In this document: one piece after another, positions 46,843 to 59,434 of the stretch
Position numbering within the stretch: the stretch's first letter is position 1
How the letters are laid out: each line of letters begins with the position of its first letter
Origin: Diabrotica undecimpunctata
Lineage: Eukaryota; Arthropoda; Insecta; Coleoptera; Chrysomelidae
Reading direction: 5' to 3'
Length of the DNA: 64,000 bases
NCBI RefSeq assembly: GCF_040954645.1
Contig: NC_092807.1
Span: 27,883,853 to 27,947,852, forward strand
The notes under the pieces: generated by a model
Databases searched by the model: none
What the model was told of the DNA's origin: nothing
Seen by the model: only the letters and a program-made list of their open reading frames with translations
Translations under genes and position numbers: made by a program

Positions 46843-48023
46843 ATTATAATTTTGAACTATGAGAAAACAATAATTAAATTAATTATGATCCAATTAGCTA
46901 ATTGAAACAAAAAATTTATTTAATGAATATTATTACGAATATGTGAACAAATTTACTAACGACGCCAAAATAATAATTAATATGTTTTCTTATCTCAGGG
47001 TTCCTATTTAAGTTCAAAAAATACCTTTACCTTCAATAGTGTTCAATAAAGAAGAGGGGTAAAAGGAATGAATAAAAAAAACTCAAATTTGTAAAATACA
47101 ATTAAAATATAATAGTAAAATAAACTTAAAAAAACGGTTTATACAACTAATGAAATACCTTAGAAATACATGTTCCCCAAATCATACAGCTTTCACATAT
47201 AAAATTACAATATGAAAATAAGTCCAGTCTATTGTCTCGTCTCAATAAGTTTCTCTCTGCACTTTATGAAAATGATTCACTTTAATTAAATCTCTATCGA
47301 AAAGCTCCTTCCCTGGTTCTGCTTATAAAAACAGTCCTGTCGATCAAAAGAACGCACTGACTCACTTTTCTATCTCCTTTTGGAATTGCCCCTGTCTGTG
47401 TTACTACAAATCTCTCCGGGAATAATAATTTGTTGGTACCTACAAATTATGCACCCTTTTCATCCGGAAAATCAGCGTTCAAAACTTACTGACACTACTA
47501 TTTCACAAAATCTATACTTTTCTTTCAACGTTTACAAAAAACATACACTTGTAGATTTGATATGTTTTCTCACTTTCCATCAAACAGCAGATGATTTCTT
47601 TTTCCGCTTTAAAATTATTTTCGTCTCTCAATGCCTTCCATAATTTTCTGTTGACCAATCAACATCCTCGACTCAATTCTCCAAACGCCAACACTTTCCA
47701 ATTCCCATACTTGTGTATAAAAATATTAGACAAAAGACTTTCTACTTTGTACTAATTCCCTTAATTCCCATTTAGATTTAATATTTTAATACATTTTGTT
47801 TACTTAAGCTAATTAATACCTATCCTAATTTGAAAAGTACGAAATTTACTGTAAATCTAAAATTTAAAAAATCTCTTTTCTTCACAAAACAATATAACTT
47901 CACAACACAATAAAACTAAACCGTATATCTAAATATGCTATAATTATAACATGGTTTTAAAAATTTTTGTGTCTTCTTCTTTTTCTCTATTAATTATTCT
48001 TTATATACATTTTCGGATCATAT

Positions 48024-48025
<2 letters not shown>
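46841..48025. other. No gene seen
   Basis: Very AT-rich. The 87-codon frame at 47380-47643 has biased composition and no signature. Confidence 0.35.

Positions 48026-48100
<75 letters not shown>
48026..48100. repeat. (TA)n microsatellite, about 75 bp
   Basis: Alternating TA run abutting the DDE element at 48114, consistent with TA-targeted insertion. Confidence 0.95.
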
Positions 48101-48107
<7 letters not shown>

Positions 48108-48113
48108 TATATA

Positions 48114-50124
48114 CAGGGTGAGTCATAACTATTGGGACATAGACTAAGGGCAGATTATTTGGACCAAAATATGGCTATTGGGCCAAATATGCCTTAATAA
48201 AATGTTGCTGAGAAAAAAGATAAAGGGTGTTAAAGTTAATTTTTGTTTTTCGTTTTTTGCTAATAGTTTCCCTGTATATTTATAAATTGCTATCAAAATT
48301 GGCACAGAGGCATAATCTTAGACAAGAAATAGTATTTTATTTACAATTAAACTGTCAAGTACCAAACTAATAAACAAAGTTGCAACTAACGTAAGGTTTC
48401 CGTTTTGACGATAAATCAATACTAAACACACTTTAACTTAAAAGAACTCACAAACACTCAAACTAAATATTCTACATGGTCTCCTCAGATTTCTATGCCT
48501 TTTCTAATTCTTTTTGTAAAGGATTTTCGGACGTTAAAAAAATATTATTCTGTCCCCTTATAAGATTAGCAGCATTTTGAATGTATCTCCAAAGTTCGTC
48601 TCGTGTATTAATTTCATTGGCATAAACTAAGGACTTTATATGTCCCCAAAAATAAAAATTTAGCGGGTTGTACTCAGGACTTCTTGGTGGCCATTGAAAA
48701 TCACTGCCTCTGCCAATCCATCATTGAGGAAATACGTCATTAAGATGATTTCTAACAGCTAATGAAAAATGAGGTGGCGCTCCATCCTGCATAAACCACA
48801 TTTTTCTTCTTACATCCAGTGACAGATCATCTAAGATATCACTAAGAGTATTTTCCAAAAAGAATAAATAAGAATCTCCATTTAAATTCGGAGAAAGAAC
48901 ATAAAGCCCTAGTAGTTGGTCGCCTACAATGCCACACCAAATATTCAATTTGAAAATATCTAGCTTTAATAGCATGCGGGTTTTCTTCTTCCCAATAATG
49001 ACTATTTCGCTAAATAAAAACCCCTCGTCTGGTAAAATTTGCTTCGTCGGTGAACATAATATTCTTAATAAAGTGTCTGTCATTCGATGTTTATTCAGAA
49101 TACGTTGGCAAAACTGTAACCGTCGTGGAAGATCTGTTAGAAGTAAATTTTGAACAGGAGTAAAGTGATAAGGATGGAGGTTCTCTTTTTTTAGAATTCT
49201 AACAATAGACGACTGACTTACTTCTATTGCTGGTGATAGATGTCGTGAACTTATTTCAGGATTTTCATCTACTCGAACCAAAAGTTCATCTTCTTGATTA
49301 GGTGTGATTTGTTTCGGTCGACCACCCCGATTTTTAGTGTAAAATTACCCAGTTTCACATAAACTACGATATAATCTTGCAAAAGTTTTGTGATTTGGTT
49401 GCCTTCTGTTCGCGTATAACATTCCATACCTTCTGGCTGCCGAGCGACCGCAAAAATTTTTTTGTGCGTATACGCAAATCATATCTCGCATTTCTTCATT
49501 AGTAAAATGATTGTGGCGAGGCATTTCAATCAAAAAAAGTAATGATTACTTTTAAAAAATGCAACATTACACTAAACTGTCACATCAAAAATAATTTACT
49601 CTGAACAAATGACATTTACCAACAACAATTATCTGACAGTCCATAGCATACTTTTCATAAATGAAATAATATTTGAAATCCTTTTTTAAGACTCTAAGCA
49701 GTTCGACTGCGTTTTTATCGAAAACGGTTGAAATTATCATGTTTAAACAGTAGTACCAATTTTACGTAAAAATTATGTTTACGTCATATTTTCTAATAAA
49801 AATTACTAAAAAGTTTCATCAGAAAAAGTTTAGACTCAATTTGATCATTAGGAAAGATCCACGTGGCGCCCTCTATGACAAAACGTAAAATTGTAAATAA
49901 AATACTATTTCTTGCCTAAGATTATGCCTCTGTGCCAATTTTGATAGCAATTTATAAATATACAGGGAAACTATTAGCAAAAAACGAAAAACAAAAATTA
50001 ACTTTAACACCCTGTATCTTTTTTCTCAGCAACATTTTATTAAGGCATATTTGGCCCAATAGCCATACATTTGGTCCAAATAACCTGTCCTTAGTGTATG
50101 TGCCAGTAGTTATGACTCACCCTG
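48114..50124 (-). mobile_element. Tc1/mariner-like DDE element with 235-bp inverted ends
   Basis: CAGGGTGAGTCATAACTA at 48114 and its inverted partner ending at 50124, each next to TA (48112-48113 and 50125-50126). The inverted ends are long: 48114-48348 and 49890-50124, about 235 bp, with only a few differences. About 2.0 kb in total, complete, with one transposase gene on the minus strand. Confidence 0.85.
48493..49524 (-). pseudogene. DDE transposase with DUF4817-type N-terminus
   Basis: MPRHNHFTNEEMRDMICVYA with RSAARRYGMLYANRRQPNHK is the DUF4817-like DNA-binding domain. After a stop (LCETG then TAA) come FYTKNRGGRPKQITPNQE, SSIVRILKKENLHPYHF, LPDEGFLFS (first aspartate) and LNIWCGIVGDQLLG. 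MWFMQDGAPPHFSLAVRNHL holds the second aspartate. After another stop (FPQ then TGA) RSPEYNPLNFYFWGHIKSLV follows, where the expected third aspartate (PLDF) is asparagine. The spacing is 41 residues. Ends at TAG 48493-48495. Two stops and a lost catalytic residue. Confidence 0.8.
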
Positions 50125-50128
50125 TATA

Positions 50129-50739
50129 TTTATATATTGATTGATAAATAAATAAAAATGAAATACAATTTTGATCTAAATGAATATTATCACTGCTGAT
50201 CTATTTATTTGTCAATTCCTTTTAACTTCTTTAAAAGCAGTCCTTATTGAAATATCCTTCTAATTATAACTCTCTTTTAAATTCAATTGAAATCAGCTCA
50301 CATTTATTGCGTAGTCCCTTTGAAAGAGTCTAAACAAACACGACTTTTTTACTTCATATACGTTTTTCTCATTAAAACCGTTTGAATAAAGTAAAAAAGA
50401 ATGTTCATACGAATACTTCAAATACCCCGTAGCCATTTGAATTATGGACACAAATTCAAAAATGGAGATGACGGAAAAACTATGGAAAAGACACCCTCGG
50501 GCTCCAGTTTGTAAAAGAAATCTCGGTCTACATATTTCTCGGTTTTAAGTTTGAACTAGATAACGAAGAGGAGCTTTTAAATAGACGTAACGTTAGAACT
50601 CGATGGAGAATAAAGTCTTTATAAAAAGGTATTAAAATAAAAACTATTTTAAAAAATATTTCTTTACTAGAAAATGCTTTTAAGATTATGATATTTTACT
50701 TATTATATTTTAATAATATAATATTCTACATACGTAAGT
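50129..50739. other. No gene seen
   Basis: AT-rich spacer. Confidence 0.35.
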
Positions 50740-51660
50740 GCCTTAGTAGTCGGCACGGGCCCAGTTATTGGCACTTCGAATATTTTTGCTGTTCCGTAAA
50801 TACTAATCAGTCTTTTTCTGCTTGCCCCATTCCTCAGGACATTGTTATGTGTTGTGTGCAAGATATTTTCCACATTCTTCGATAACACCACATTTCAAAG
50901 TTAATGAGTTTTTTCTCTGTCGCCTCTGTAATTGTCCAGGCCTCAACTCCATACAACAGGACAGAGAGCACGTAGCCTCTCAATACCCTAGTTCTAATTT
51001 CGATGTTGAGTTTTCCATTGCATAATATTGCTTTCATCTTATTAAAAGCACTTCTAGCTATCTCAATACGCCGTTTTATTTCCGTACTTCTATCCCATTC
51101 TTCATTTATTTCGAAAGTACTGATATCTGTGCACCCTGTCTAAAAGTTTTCCTTTAGCATAAACACTGTCTTACTTAATCTTGTTCTTGCTTACCACCAT
51201 GATTTTTGTTTTATTTGTATTCAGTGCAATTCCATACCTTTCGCAGTATTGGATAATGCGATCAACCAAGATCTGTAGTCCTTCTCTGCTGTCCGCAAGG
51301 AGTATTGTGTCATCTGCGTATCTAAGATTATTCAGAAGTGCTCCGTTAATAAATATGCCTTCATTTATGTCTTCTAATGTCTTTTTAAACAATTCTTCTA
51401 AATACATATTAAAAAAGTAAAGGGAAAAGCACACATCCTTGTCTTACTCCACGATTTTTACTCCACGGTATTTAATTCGATTTTTGTTGGTCTATTCATA
51501 TTATGACTTTCTGTTATCGGTATAGATTGGCAATGATTCTGACGTCTTCGTCATCTAATTCTGTGTTCTGCAGTATTTTTGCCATTCTTCGGTGTTGTAC
51601 TTTATCGAAAGCTTTTTCAAAGTCGACTAGACATATGAATACGTTCGATTAGTGTTTGTA
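50740..51660 (-). pseudogene. LINE reverse transcriptase fragment
   Basis: In order on the minus strand: a KAFDKVQHRRMAKI-like start near 51590 in a broken frame, FNMYLEELFKKTLEDINEGI, LLNNLRYADDTILLADSREG with intact YADD (51171-51434), ALNTNKTKIMVVSKNKIK, then KAILCNGKLNIEIRTRVLRG, YVLSVLLYGVEAWTITEATE and FEMWCYRRMWKISCTQHITM (50834-51037). Same type as the LINE at 45088. Both ends are missing. Confidence 0.7.
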
Positions 51661-52816
51661 CAGTACAATTAATTTTTTTTTTCCCATAAGTTGGTATTAT
51701 TTTGTATTGTTCAACTTTTTATAATAAATATTCCTTCTTTAAATGTTTTTTTAACGTTCAATAATTCTAACATAACATTCAGAATACAAATTGTCAGTTT
51801 GACAACATGGAGTCTGAGGCACTCTAATACGTCATTTGTGTAAAATTAATTCACCATGTTGGTTAAGGGTTAATACATATTTGGTATTTCAGGATTTTAT
51901 TAAAACCTTCATAGTTGATTTTCTAAAAAACTTAGTTCTGTGGCATATAACATTGTTGCTCTAAGGCCTTTAAAAAATGCAGTTGACTACAGTCGGTTCA
52001 CAATTTGTTGATAGCTCACTACAAGTTTAACCCTAATTAGAAAACTGAAATACAGAGAGGATAGGTAATACGATATAATAGTCAAAACCAACCTAAAACT
52101 GACGGTTTAAGACGTTTTCGACTAACTCACCTTATATCTGAAGGAATACAATACCTTATAATCCTATTACGGAGGTATTTTGAATGGTTAGAAATGAACG
52201 ACCAGTGTCGTAGAGTATATGATTGAAACATTTATTTGAACTAAATAAATATATTTTTTAAATTGTACTTATGTAAATTGTATTTTTTAATAAAACTTAT
52301 TTATTTTATTCAAAAATAAAAAGTTTCTTGCCATTTGTAAAAGATACATTTATTTAATTAAGGAAAAAGGCGCCAAATGTCGCCTGGCAAAATTTCCAAT
52401 GTGTTTTAAATGTATCCATTATTTTCGAATCCGGAGAAAACTAATAAATATTTTTGAAAAATTTAAACGCAGAATGAAAGATTACATTATTACTCAGGGC
52501 AGAAAGTCCCTGAAAACTTCTACAATGTTTATTTTAATATGTTATGTAACAGGAGTGAAAATAAAAGAGAAAATATAGTATAATTTTTAATCGAAAATAT
52601 TGCATGCAAAAGAAACTTTTTATTTATTCTAAAAAATATTTCATTCTGCCTTTAAATTTTTCAAAAATGCTTTTTAGTTTTCTCAGGATTTGAAAAAAAA
52701 ATGGATACATTTAAAACACATTAAACATTTTGACAGGCGACATTTTGCGCCTTTCCCCTTTAATACCTTACGATTACAACTATTATGACTTACCTTATAT
52801 AATTACGATTAGAAAA

Positions 52817-54203
52817 CTATTCAAATTCAAAATAAATAGGATCAACTTCGGAATCCGAGTCATCTTGAGGGTTAATAATTAGCGGTTGTGTCTCTACGGT
52901 CGCATCAATTATGTTATCAAGATCCCATATTTTTTGTTCTTCTTCTATTACATGCCTTACTGCATCTTTCCAGTTTTTGTTCTGTAATATGTTGTAAAGA
53001 CTCGTATAACAATTCATGTACAGCTTGTATTTTACATAACGTAATTTTTCTAGCCACATAACTTTTCATTTGTGCCCAAATGAGTTCAATTGGATTTATT
53101 TCGCAGTGGTAGGGTGGAAGTCTATGGACTGTAATGTTTCGCCTTTCCGCCATTTTGTCAAATACGTATTCCTTGAACTTAGATTTGTGTTGCCGGGCAA
53201 TTTTTAGAAGTTCTGCTTTTACCATTCCATCTTCGTAAGGCAGATACTTATTCCGCAGCCAGTCAAGAATATCCTGTTTCTTCCACGCAGTCGTTGGAAG
53301 TCTTTCTACTAGTCGTGAATGATAAGGTGCATTATCTAATACTATAATTGAATTTGGTGGTATGTGTTCAATCATCTGCTCAAAATACTCTTCGAAAACA
53401 TCAGCTGTCATCTCCTCGTGATAGTCTTTTGTGCTTTTGGACTGAAATTCCAACAAACCATGCTTAACAAATCCTTTTTCACTGCCAATGTGAGAAATTA
53501 TTAATCTACTGCCTTTACCAGAAGGTGGGGAGATACCAGTAGACCAACCTTCCATAAAGGCTTGCCTGGAGCTTAATATATTTTTATCTGACCAAATTTT
53601 TTTAGAGTATGACCTGAGTTTACCCACGTTTCATCCTGGTAGAAGATGGGCCTTCCTTCAGCCCGGAATTTTCGTATGGATCTTAGATAATTTCTTCTCC
53701 AACATATTATCTCCTCCCGGTCAATCAAAAGTGATTTTCGGTCTGATTTCTCCCACCGGAAATTTAATTCTTTTAAAACTTGCCACAATTTAGTTCGTCC
53801 GATATGAGGCAAATCCGGGTCGTCTCTAACTTCTTGTGAAATTTTGTTTAGGTTTGGTATTTCTTTTTTGAAAAAAAATCCATGAATTTTCCTTCGAATA
53901 CCATTTTTGCCAAATTCATCAATTTCAATAGGCATTTTCCCTCTCTTTAAGTATTCGTTTGTGTTTGGGTTAGCTATACCGTGTTTTTCTTTCTGATAGG
54001 AACCTATATATAGTTGACTCTCCTACGCCAGTCATGTTGGCACAACTTTCGACTATGTTGCGAACAGTGTTTGTGGGATTCTAAGAAACCAGAGCATCGT
54101 GAACATTCAGGACAATAGTCTTCTCTCTTGGTGAATAGACAGACTTACTGACTGTACGCAACAGTACCGGTGTAAAACTTGATGATGTTGATGATGAAGC
54201 CAT
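52817..54203 (-). pseudogene. IS630/Tc1-like transposase, copy B
   Basis: Starts MASSSTSSSFTPVLLRTVSK at 54203. MPIEIDEFGKNGIRRKIHGF and PDLPHIGRTKLWQVLKELNF (53573-53935) follow, then FYQDETWVNSGHTLKK with the first aspartate, where an A-run frameshift occurs. FMEGWSTGISPPSGKGSRLI, IIVLDNAPYHS (second aspartate) and CEINPIELIWAQMKSYVARK (glutamate) are in 52917-53627, with 82 residues between aspartate and glutamate. The C-terminus DDSDSEVDPIYFEFE is in a third frame (52817-53059). At least three frameshifts or stops; all catalytic residues are kept. Confidence 0.8.
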
Positions 54204-54738
54204 CACAAACAATCCAACAAAACGAGCACGAGCGAAAGGTACGTATATGTTCGTAGGTATATGGAATAAAAAATCACTCACGCACTGCATATAATTCGCA
54301 AAAGAAATATTCGAGACGCTAATTACTGCCGTAGACGCGGACACACCGACGAGCCGTAAATTACATGCGATCAAAAACGTATTAAACAAAAAATTGTTTT
54401 CGTTCGTAATAACTTCACCCTTTTAAGTTAAGTTTCGAATATAAACTGAACAAACGAGGCACGTGGCCAAAGCATACCCATTATATTATTAAAAATATGG
54501 GGAATTCCATCCTAATTATCTTGCAACGAATAGTACCTTCGGATATGAATTCCAGGTTTTCTAGTAAAGTGATTAAACGCGAAGATTAGTATTGAAATAT
54601 CCAAAGAGATAAGGTATTTTTATTTACAAAATTGATAATGGTTAAATTCTTATTTTTATTAATATAATATAATTACATAACATTAGCCGTGAAAGTTTTA
54701 ATTGTTTTTTTGCTAAATATATTAGTATTAAAATATTA

Positions 54739-54746
<8 letters not shown>

Positions 54747-54783
<37 letters not shown>
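54747..54783. repeat. (AT)n microsatellite, about 37 bp
   Basis: Alternating AT run inside copy B; the same place in copy A has only a short TATATA. Confidence 0.9.
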
Positions 54784-54786
<3 letters not shown>

Positions 54787-54902
54787 CAGTATTAAAAAAT
54801 ATTATATTATTATTTAATGAATAAACACCTCAGGAACGCCTATGGTTTACGACCGTTTTATGAGTTTGAGGCAAATTTCGTGCTCTCAGCAATTTATGAA
54901 CG

Positions 54903-55638
54903 GAGAATATATAATGATTTTATTTCTCTAACGAATACATACAACTATCCATATACGAATATTAATTATCCTCCCTTCAATGCTACATTTTAATTTTTTG
55001 AGTACTACTTACTAATCCCTGCCCACCATAGCACCAATTATCCTTATTTAAATTTTAAACATTATACTACGCAGTATATAATTAAAGAGAACTATCGAAC
55101 ACCCATTAAATTATTCGAAAGCACTGGTAAATTTATAATTATAATTTAAACACGTTAGCACAATTTATTCGAAAATTAATTTTGATAGTGAAACTTAATC
55201 CAGACAATAAATAGGCAAACAATGTGTATCATAATAAAACCATACAACATATTTATTGTTTAAACAAGTTCATGACGTAACTCAAATATATCACGAATAT
55301 AGAAAATCCCTAAATCATCCAGTTTATGTATATGAGCATGTTTTTGTTGATGACATAAGCTACGGAAAATCCACATGTCTGCACTTTCATCATTTTAAAA
55401 AATGTATCGATCTATTTTGACCAAATCTTTAATAATTTAGGTCATATTCTAAATATATTGCAACAGAGAATAATTGACGAATATTGGACAAACAAATCTG
55501 ACATATAGAGTGTCAAAGAAAGATTCGTAATAAATTATGCCACGGAATTAAAATAAGTAAATTTGAAATAACATAACTATATGCAAAGGAACCATTACAG
55601 GGTGTTAAAATTACAAAAAAATACGAACATTAATAAAT
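54903..55638. other. No gene seen
   Basis: AT-rich spacer. Confidence 0.35.
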
Positions 55639-55775
55639 TTATTATTGTTTGTATTTTGAATACGATTAACGAAGTGGAAATTAAAACGTCAATAAACTTA
55701 CTTTAACCTTCAATTGTGGCTTATTCCCATTAATATAGTAGTTACTTTAAAATGCCACAAGAAAATAGCTTCCGA
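55639..55775 (+). repeat. Penelope-like 3' tail, second solitary copy
   Basis: TTGTTTGTATTTTGAATACG, GAAGTGGAAATTAAAACGTC and GTGGCTTATTCCCATTAATA match the tail at 12650-12754. TTTAAAATGCCACAAGAAAA matches 12755-12775. No coding part. Confidence 0.65.
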
Positions 55776-56241
55776 AAGTTGAGATAGTTTATTTAAGTCC
55801 CTCAATCCAAAATTAAATTTTTAGTTTACTTGGTACTGCAGTTAGGGAAACAATTGTATTGGAAATTAAAAATGCTCCATTTATGGCAATTATTTTGGAT
55901 ATAACTCAATACTAGTCAAAGACTGACCAACTTTCTGTAGTTTTTTAACTTGCCGTCACCCAGGTGAAAAATGTGTGTATAATAGCCCAAGTGGGGTATT
56001 ATTGACCCCATTTAAAAAAACTCAACAAACATTTCGAACACAAATTTATTTTTTTAAATATCTTATTTGACTATCTAAGGATTCATAAATAACAACAATT
56101 TTTACCACTGGATTAAATTTGACCGCGTATTAGGTAAAATTTACAAAATAATAAAATTCCTACAAACAAAAACACTAGATACATAAAAAATTCACAAACA
56201 AAAGATATTGATTTAAAATAAGAGATTTTCCAAAAAAGTTT

Positions 56242-57581
56242 TTACAAAAGGTTCAAATAAAAATATAAAAAAGCAAGACATTGGGTATCCAAGCCTAAAA
56301 AAAGTGAGGAGTCCCGGAACTGGATACATTCGTCGCAAATGCGATGAAGGTGATCTAAACAATAAAAATTTTGGCATTGATCGCACGTTTGTTTAGTTTT
56401 ACGGTCAGATTTTCTGGAACACTTTTGACACCGTCCACCTCCCGTACGTTGCTTTTTCGGTGGAGCTTGGTCACTTTCTTGAACTATTTTGGATCGTAAA
56501 TGTTTTGTAAGTCGCGGATTACTTTTTCGTTCTTCCATAATTGGCGTAACTAATGTTAGTTCTAGAAATATACGACGTTTCTTTGAATAGTCACTAGTGT
56601 TTGTTTTGTAAATTACCTGGCTGTTCATTCCAGCTGTGTCCATTAGTGAAAAAAATATTCTTAGTGGCCACCTTCTATAATTACGAGATATCCTGTAACT
56701 TCCTATCAACTCATCCACCGTATCAACCTCCTTTTGTAAAGTTACATATAGAAACTTATTATTTCGGGTAAAAGTTTCTCGCCGGTACATTTATCTATTT
56801 CATCATCGTGATGAAGGGATGATAATAAAATTACGTTTTTTTGGTACAAAGGATACCATAGTTATATGTTCCTAAAATCCAAATACCGAGGCCTGTGGTT
56901 GTCTGTTGTTATTCTGTATAAATTCTGGGGGAATATCTCGCTTGTTTTTCCTCAGAGTTTGTACTGAGGTTAAACTATGTCGTTTAGGCAAAATTTTCAC
57001 AAGTTCGTAAGAGTTATACCAATTATCGACAGTGATATTTCGATTTTTACTAGAAATTGGTGCTATCAGTCTTTGGACAATATCAATAGGTTTATTGCTT
57101 ATTTTGTACGGCCCATCTGGCTGCGTCCCTGCATAAATTTTCATAAATTAAAAACATAAAAGTACGAGAGTCTACTAGGGCCTGTATTTTTATTCCGTAT
57201 TTGGCGGGCTTTTTCGGAATATACTGCTGAAATGAGCAACGCCCACGAAAAGACTCTAACTTCTCGCCAATAGCCAAGTACTGTGGTACTTGAGGTACTT
57301 GAGTACTGTGGTACAACCTGGTGAGTAAGCTTGTTGACAATTTGCGACAAATTTTTTTAAAAACTGCCCTAATAGAAGCCAACTTATCAGATTGTTGCCT
57401 TTCTTATCGATTATCGAAACGTAAGCTCTGCAATAAAAATGTAAATCTATTGTGCCATCACTGGACGAAATACACCGATTCCTTTATCATTTGTTCGCCA
57501 AAGGTCTTTTAGATTACGATGACCATTTCTATATATACCCGATAGTAGAGGAGGCCAAATAATGCCTTTATTTCAGGTCCC
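56242..57581 (-). pseudogene. piggyBac transposase (copy 4), catalytic and C-terminal part
   Basis: Continues from the TTAA at 57582 with GPEIKALFGLLYYRVYIEMV, then DKLASIRAVFKKICRKLST and YLAIGEKLESFRGRCSF, where the first aspartate of the family's IDE is glycine. QPDGPYKISNKPIDIVQRLI and NRNITVDNWYNSYELVKIL carry the second aspartate. EVDTVDELIGSYRISRNYRR carries the third. The C-terminal finger is CQKCSRKSDRKTKQTCDQC and CLDHLHRICDEC. Frames change at about 57140, 56870 and 56790. Inactive. Confidence 0.8.
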
Positions 57582-57585
57582 TTAA

Positions 57586-58290
57586 GCTAGCGGGGACACA
57601 TGAGCGGAATCCAATTTAACCTACGTAATATTTTTTCACCAATTTTTCACTAATTTATTACCACCCTAATAATTTTTCACCACCAAACCAACCTTAAGGG
57701 GAGCGATTCTGCTGGCTTAAGGTTCAAGCTAGCAGAATTAAAAAAAAAAACTTTTTGTTGATGGCATATTTTTTCACCAATTTTTCACTAATTTATTACC
57801 ACTTTAATAATTTTTCACCACCAAACCACCCTTAATGGGAGCGATTCTGCTGGCTTAAGGTTTAAGCTAGCAGAATTCAAAAAAAAAACTTTTTGTTGAT
57901 GCCATATTTTTTCACCCATTTTTCACTAATTTATTACCACCCTAATATTTTTTCACCACCAAACGACCCTTAATGGGAACGATTCTGCTGGCTTAAGGTT
58001 CAAGCTAGCAGAATTCAGAAAAAAAATTTTTGTTGATGGCATATTTTTTCACTAATTTTTCACTAATTTATTACCACCCTAATTATTTTTCACCACCAAA
58101 CCACCCTTAATGGGAGTGATTCTGCTGGCTTAAGGTTTAAGCTAGCAGAATTAAAAAAAAAAAACTTTTTGTTAATGGCATATTTTTTCACCCATTTTTC
58201 ACTAATTTATTACCACTTTAATATTTTTTCACCATCAAACCACCCTTAAGGGGAGCGATTCTGCTGGCTTACGGTTCAAGCTAGCAGAAT
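57586..58290 (+). repeat. Left array of 138-bp units
   Basis: The anchor ATTCTGCTGGCTTA occurs at 57706, 57844, 57982, 58119 and 58258 (spacings 138, 138, 137, 139; the last with ATTCTGCTGGCTTAC). Each unit has an A run, TTTTTCACC-type stretches, and a hairpin in which ATTCTGCTGGCTT pairs with AAGCTAGCAGAAT with one mismatch around a short loop. The hairpin arm contains TTAA and resembles the element's own end (TTAAGCTAGC). Confidence 0.9.
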
Positions 58291-58433
58291 AAAAAAAAAA
58301 TATTCATGCTATACCACAGTCTTCTGCTAGGTTTTTACAAATTTATTACAACTTTAGTAATTTTTCACCCCTTACTTTCCCTTTAACAAAAATTAAATAA
58401 ATTTGTTTTTTCAAAAATACATTTACACGGTGT

Positions 58434-58630
58434 GTGTGTGCGAGTGTGTGTGTGAAAAACACTTCGGTTGTAATAATTGGTATATTTAATTAAAAATTAC
58501 TACTTACCTATTACTTACTAAAAGTACTACAAATTTCACTGAAGATGGACTGATAAATCCGAAAACGTTTTGAACTTAATCCCTTACGATTTTTAAAATT
58601 TAATTAAATATACCAATCACAACAGTGTTT
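58434..58630. repeat. Small inverted-repeat segment
   Basis: TTGGTATATTTAATTAAAAA (58487) and its near-complement ending AAATATACCAATCACAACA (58606-58624) enclose about 90 bp with CTGAAGATGGACTGATAAAT. A GTGTGTGTGTG stretch precedes it. Possibly a small hairpin MITE inside the larger element; class unknown. Confidence 0.45.
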
Positions 58631-58779
58631 TACTTCAATGTTCGAGTTTTTTAACTATATGATATACAGCCAACTCACGGGAATGATCCCTTTTTAAGTT
58701 GTAGAATTTTGTTAAAAAATAGGCAATGTACAAAACAACAATATTGCAATGTTTAGCATATAAAAAAGTTGGTGAAGTT

Positions 58780-59434
58780 GGTGTTTGTGTAAATTCTAGC
58801 ATTTAAAGATGTAAACTACTTTCCTTATTTGAATTTCTAGTATTTATGGGAATTATCTTCCACACTGACACATACGGATTTCAAGATTTAAGGGTTATTG
58901 GAAAACAGATCCACTATTCAACTTAAAATCTTTTTTGCAGAACATCGGAAGAAATCTTTTTCTTATAATTTTAAGGTGCTTAATCTTCATCCATAATCCA
59001 ATGGGACCGAATGTTATTCCTGAAGATCGGTTTTATAGAATAAGAACAGTTATAGACTTTTTAATAATAAAATGACTGCTCTGCGTTATCCAGTAAAAGA
59101 ATTATCGCTAGATAAATCGATGGTACCGTGGAAAGTTAGACTTAGTTTTAAACAATATACTAAACAAAAGACATAAAAAAAGATATCAAGATTAGAATTA
59201 ATTCGTAAATTAATTTATAAAAAAGCAAAGAAAGACGGAATATCGCACGCGAACATTTACCTATAAATAATTGCTAATAAATCGGACAAACGCGAAACGA
59301 AAACGAAAAGATGCAGAGTATGTCCTATCCTAAAAATAAGAAAAAACCCAATTTATGAATGTGTGGATTGTGCCGAGAAACCAGATCTCTCCCTGGGAGA
59401 TTCTTTCAAACATTTCCATAAACAAAATAAATAA
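58780..59434 (+). pseudogene. piggyBac transposase remnant inside the TTAA element (copy 5)
   Basis: IIFHTDTYGFQDL, then in the next frame YWKTDPLFNLKSFLQNIGRN, PEDRFYRIRTVIDFLIIK, then ALRYPVKELSLDKSMVPWKV and RLSFKQYTKQK with the first catalytic aspartate (SLDKSM, SIDEAM in relatives). The region with the second and third aspartates is deleted. It resumes at GISHANIYL and the cysteine-rich end CRVCPILKIRKKPIYECVDC, stopping at 59432-59434. At least two stops. Resembles PGBD4-type piggyBac more than copies 1-4 do. Confidence 0.7.

Larger units (their letters stand above)
51994..54902 (-). mobile_element. IS630/Tc1-like DDE element, copy B (D-E spacing 82)
   Basis: Ends CGGTTCACAATTTGTTGATA at 51994 and, inverted, the TTCATAAATTGCTGAGAGCA type end at 54902. 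Same family as 33762-36468 but opposite in orientation, and longer because it retains a coding segment that copy A lacks and has a TA microsatellite (54747-54783). Confidence 0.75.

Noticed and set aside
47380..47643. 87-codon frame as a gene
   Set aside because: No domain, AT-driven composition, no neighbours that support it.
58530..58570. CTGATAAATCCGAAAAC as a hammerhead ribozyme core
   Set aside because: The CUGAUGA core is not complete and no matching stems I and III could be placed.
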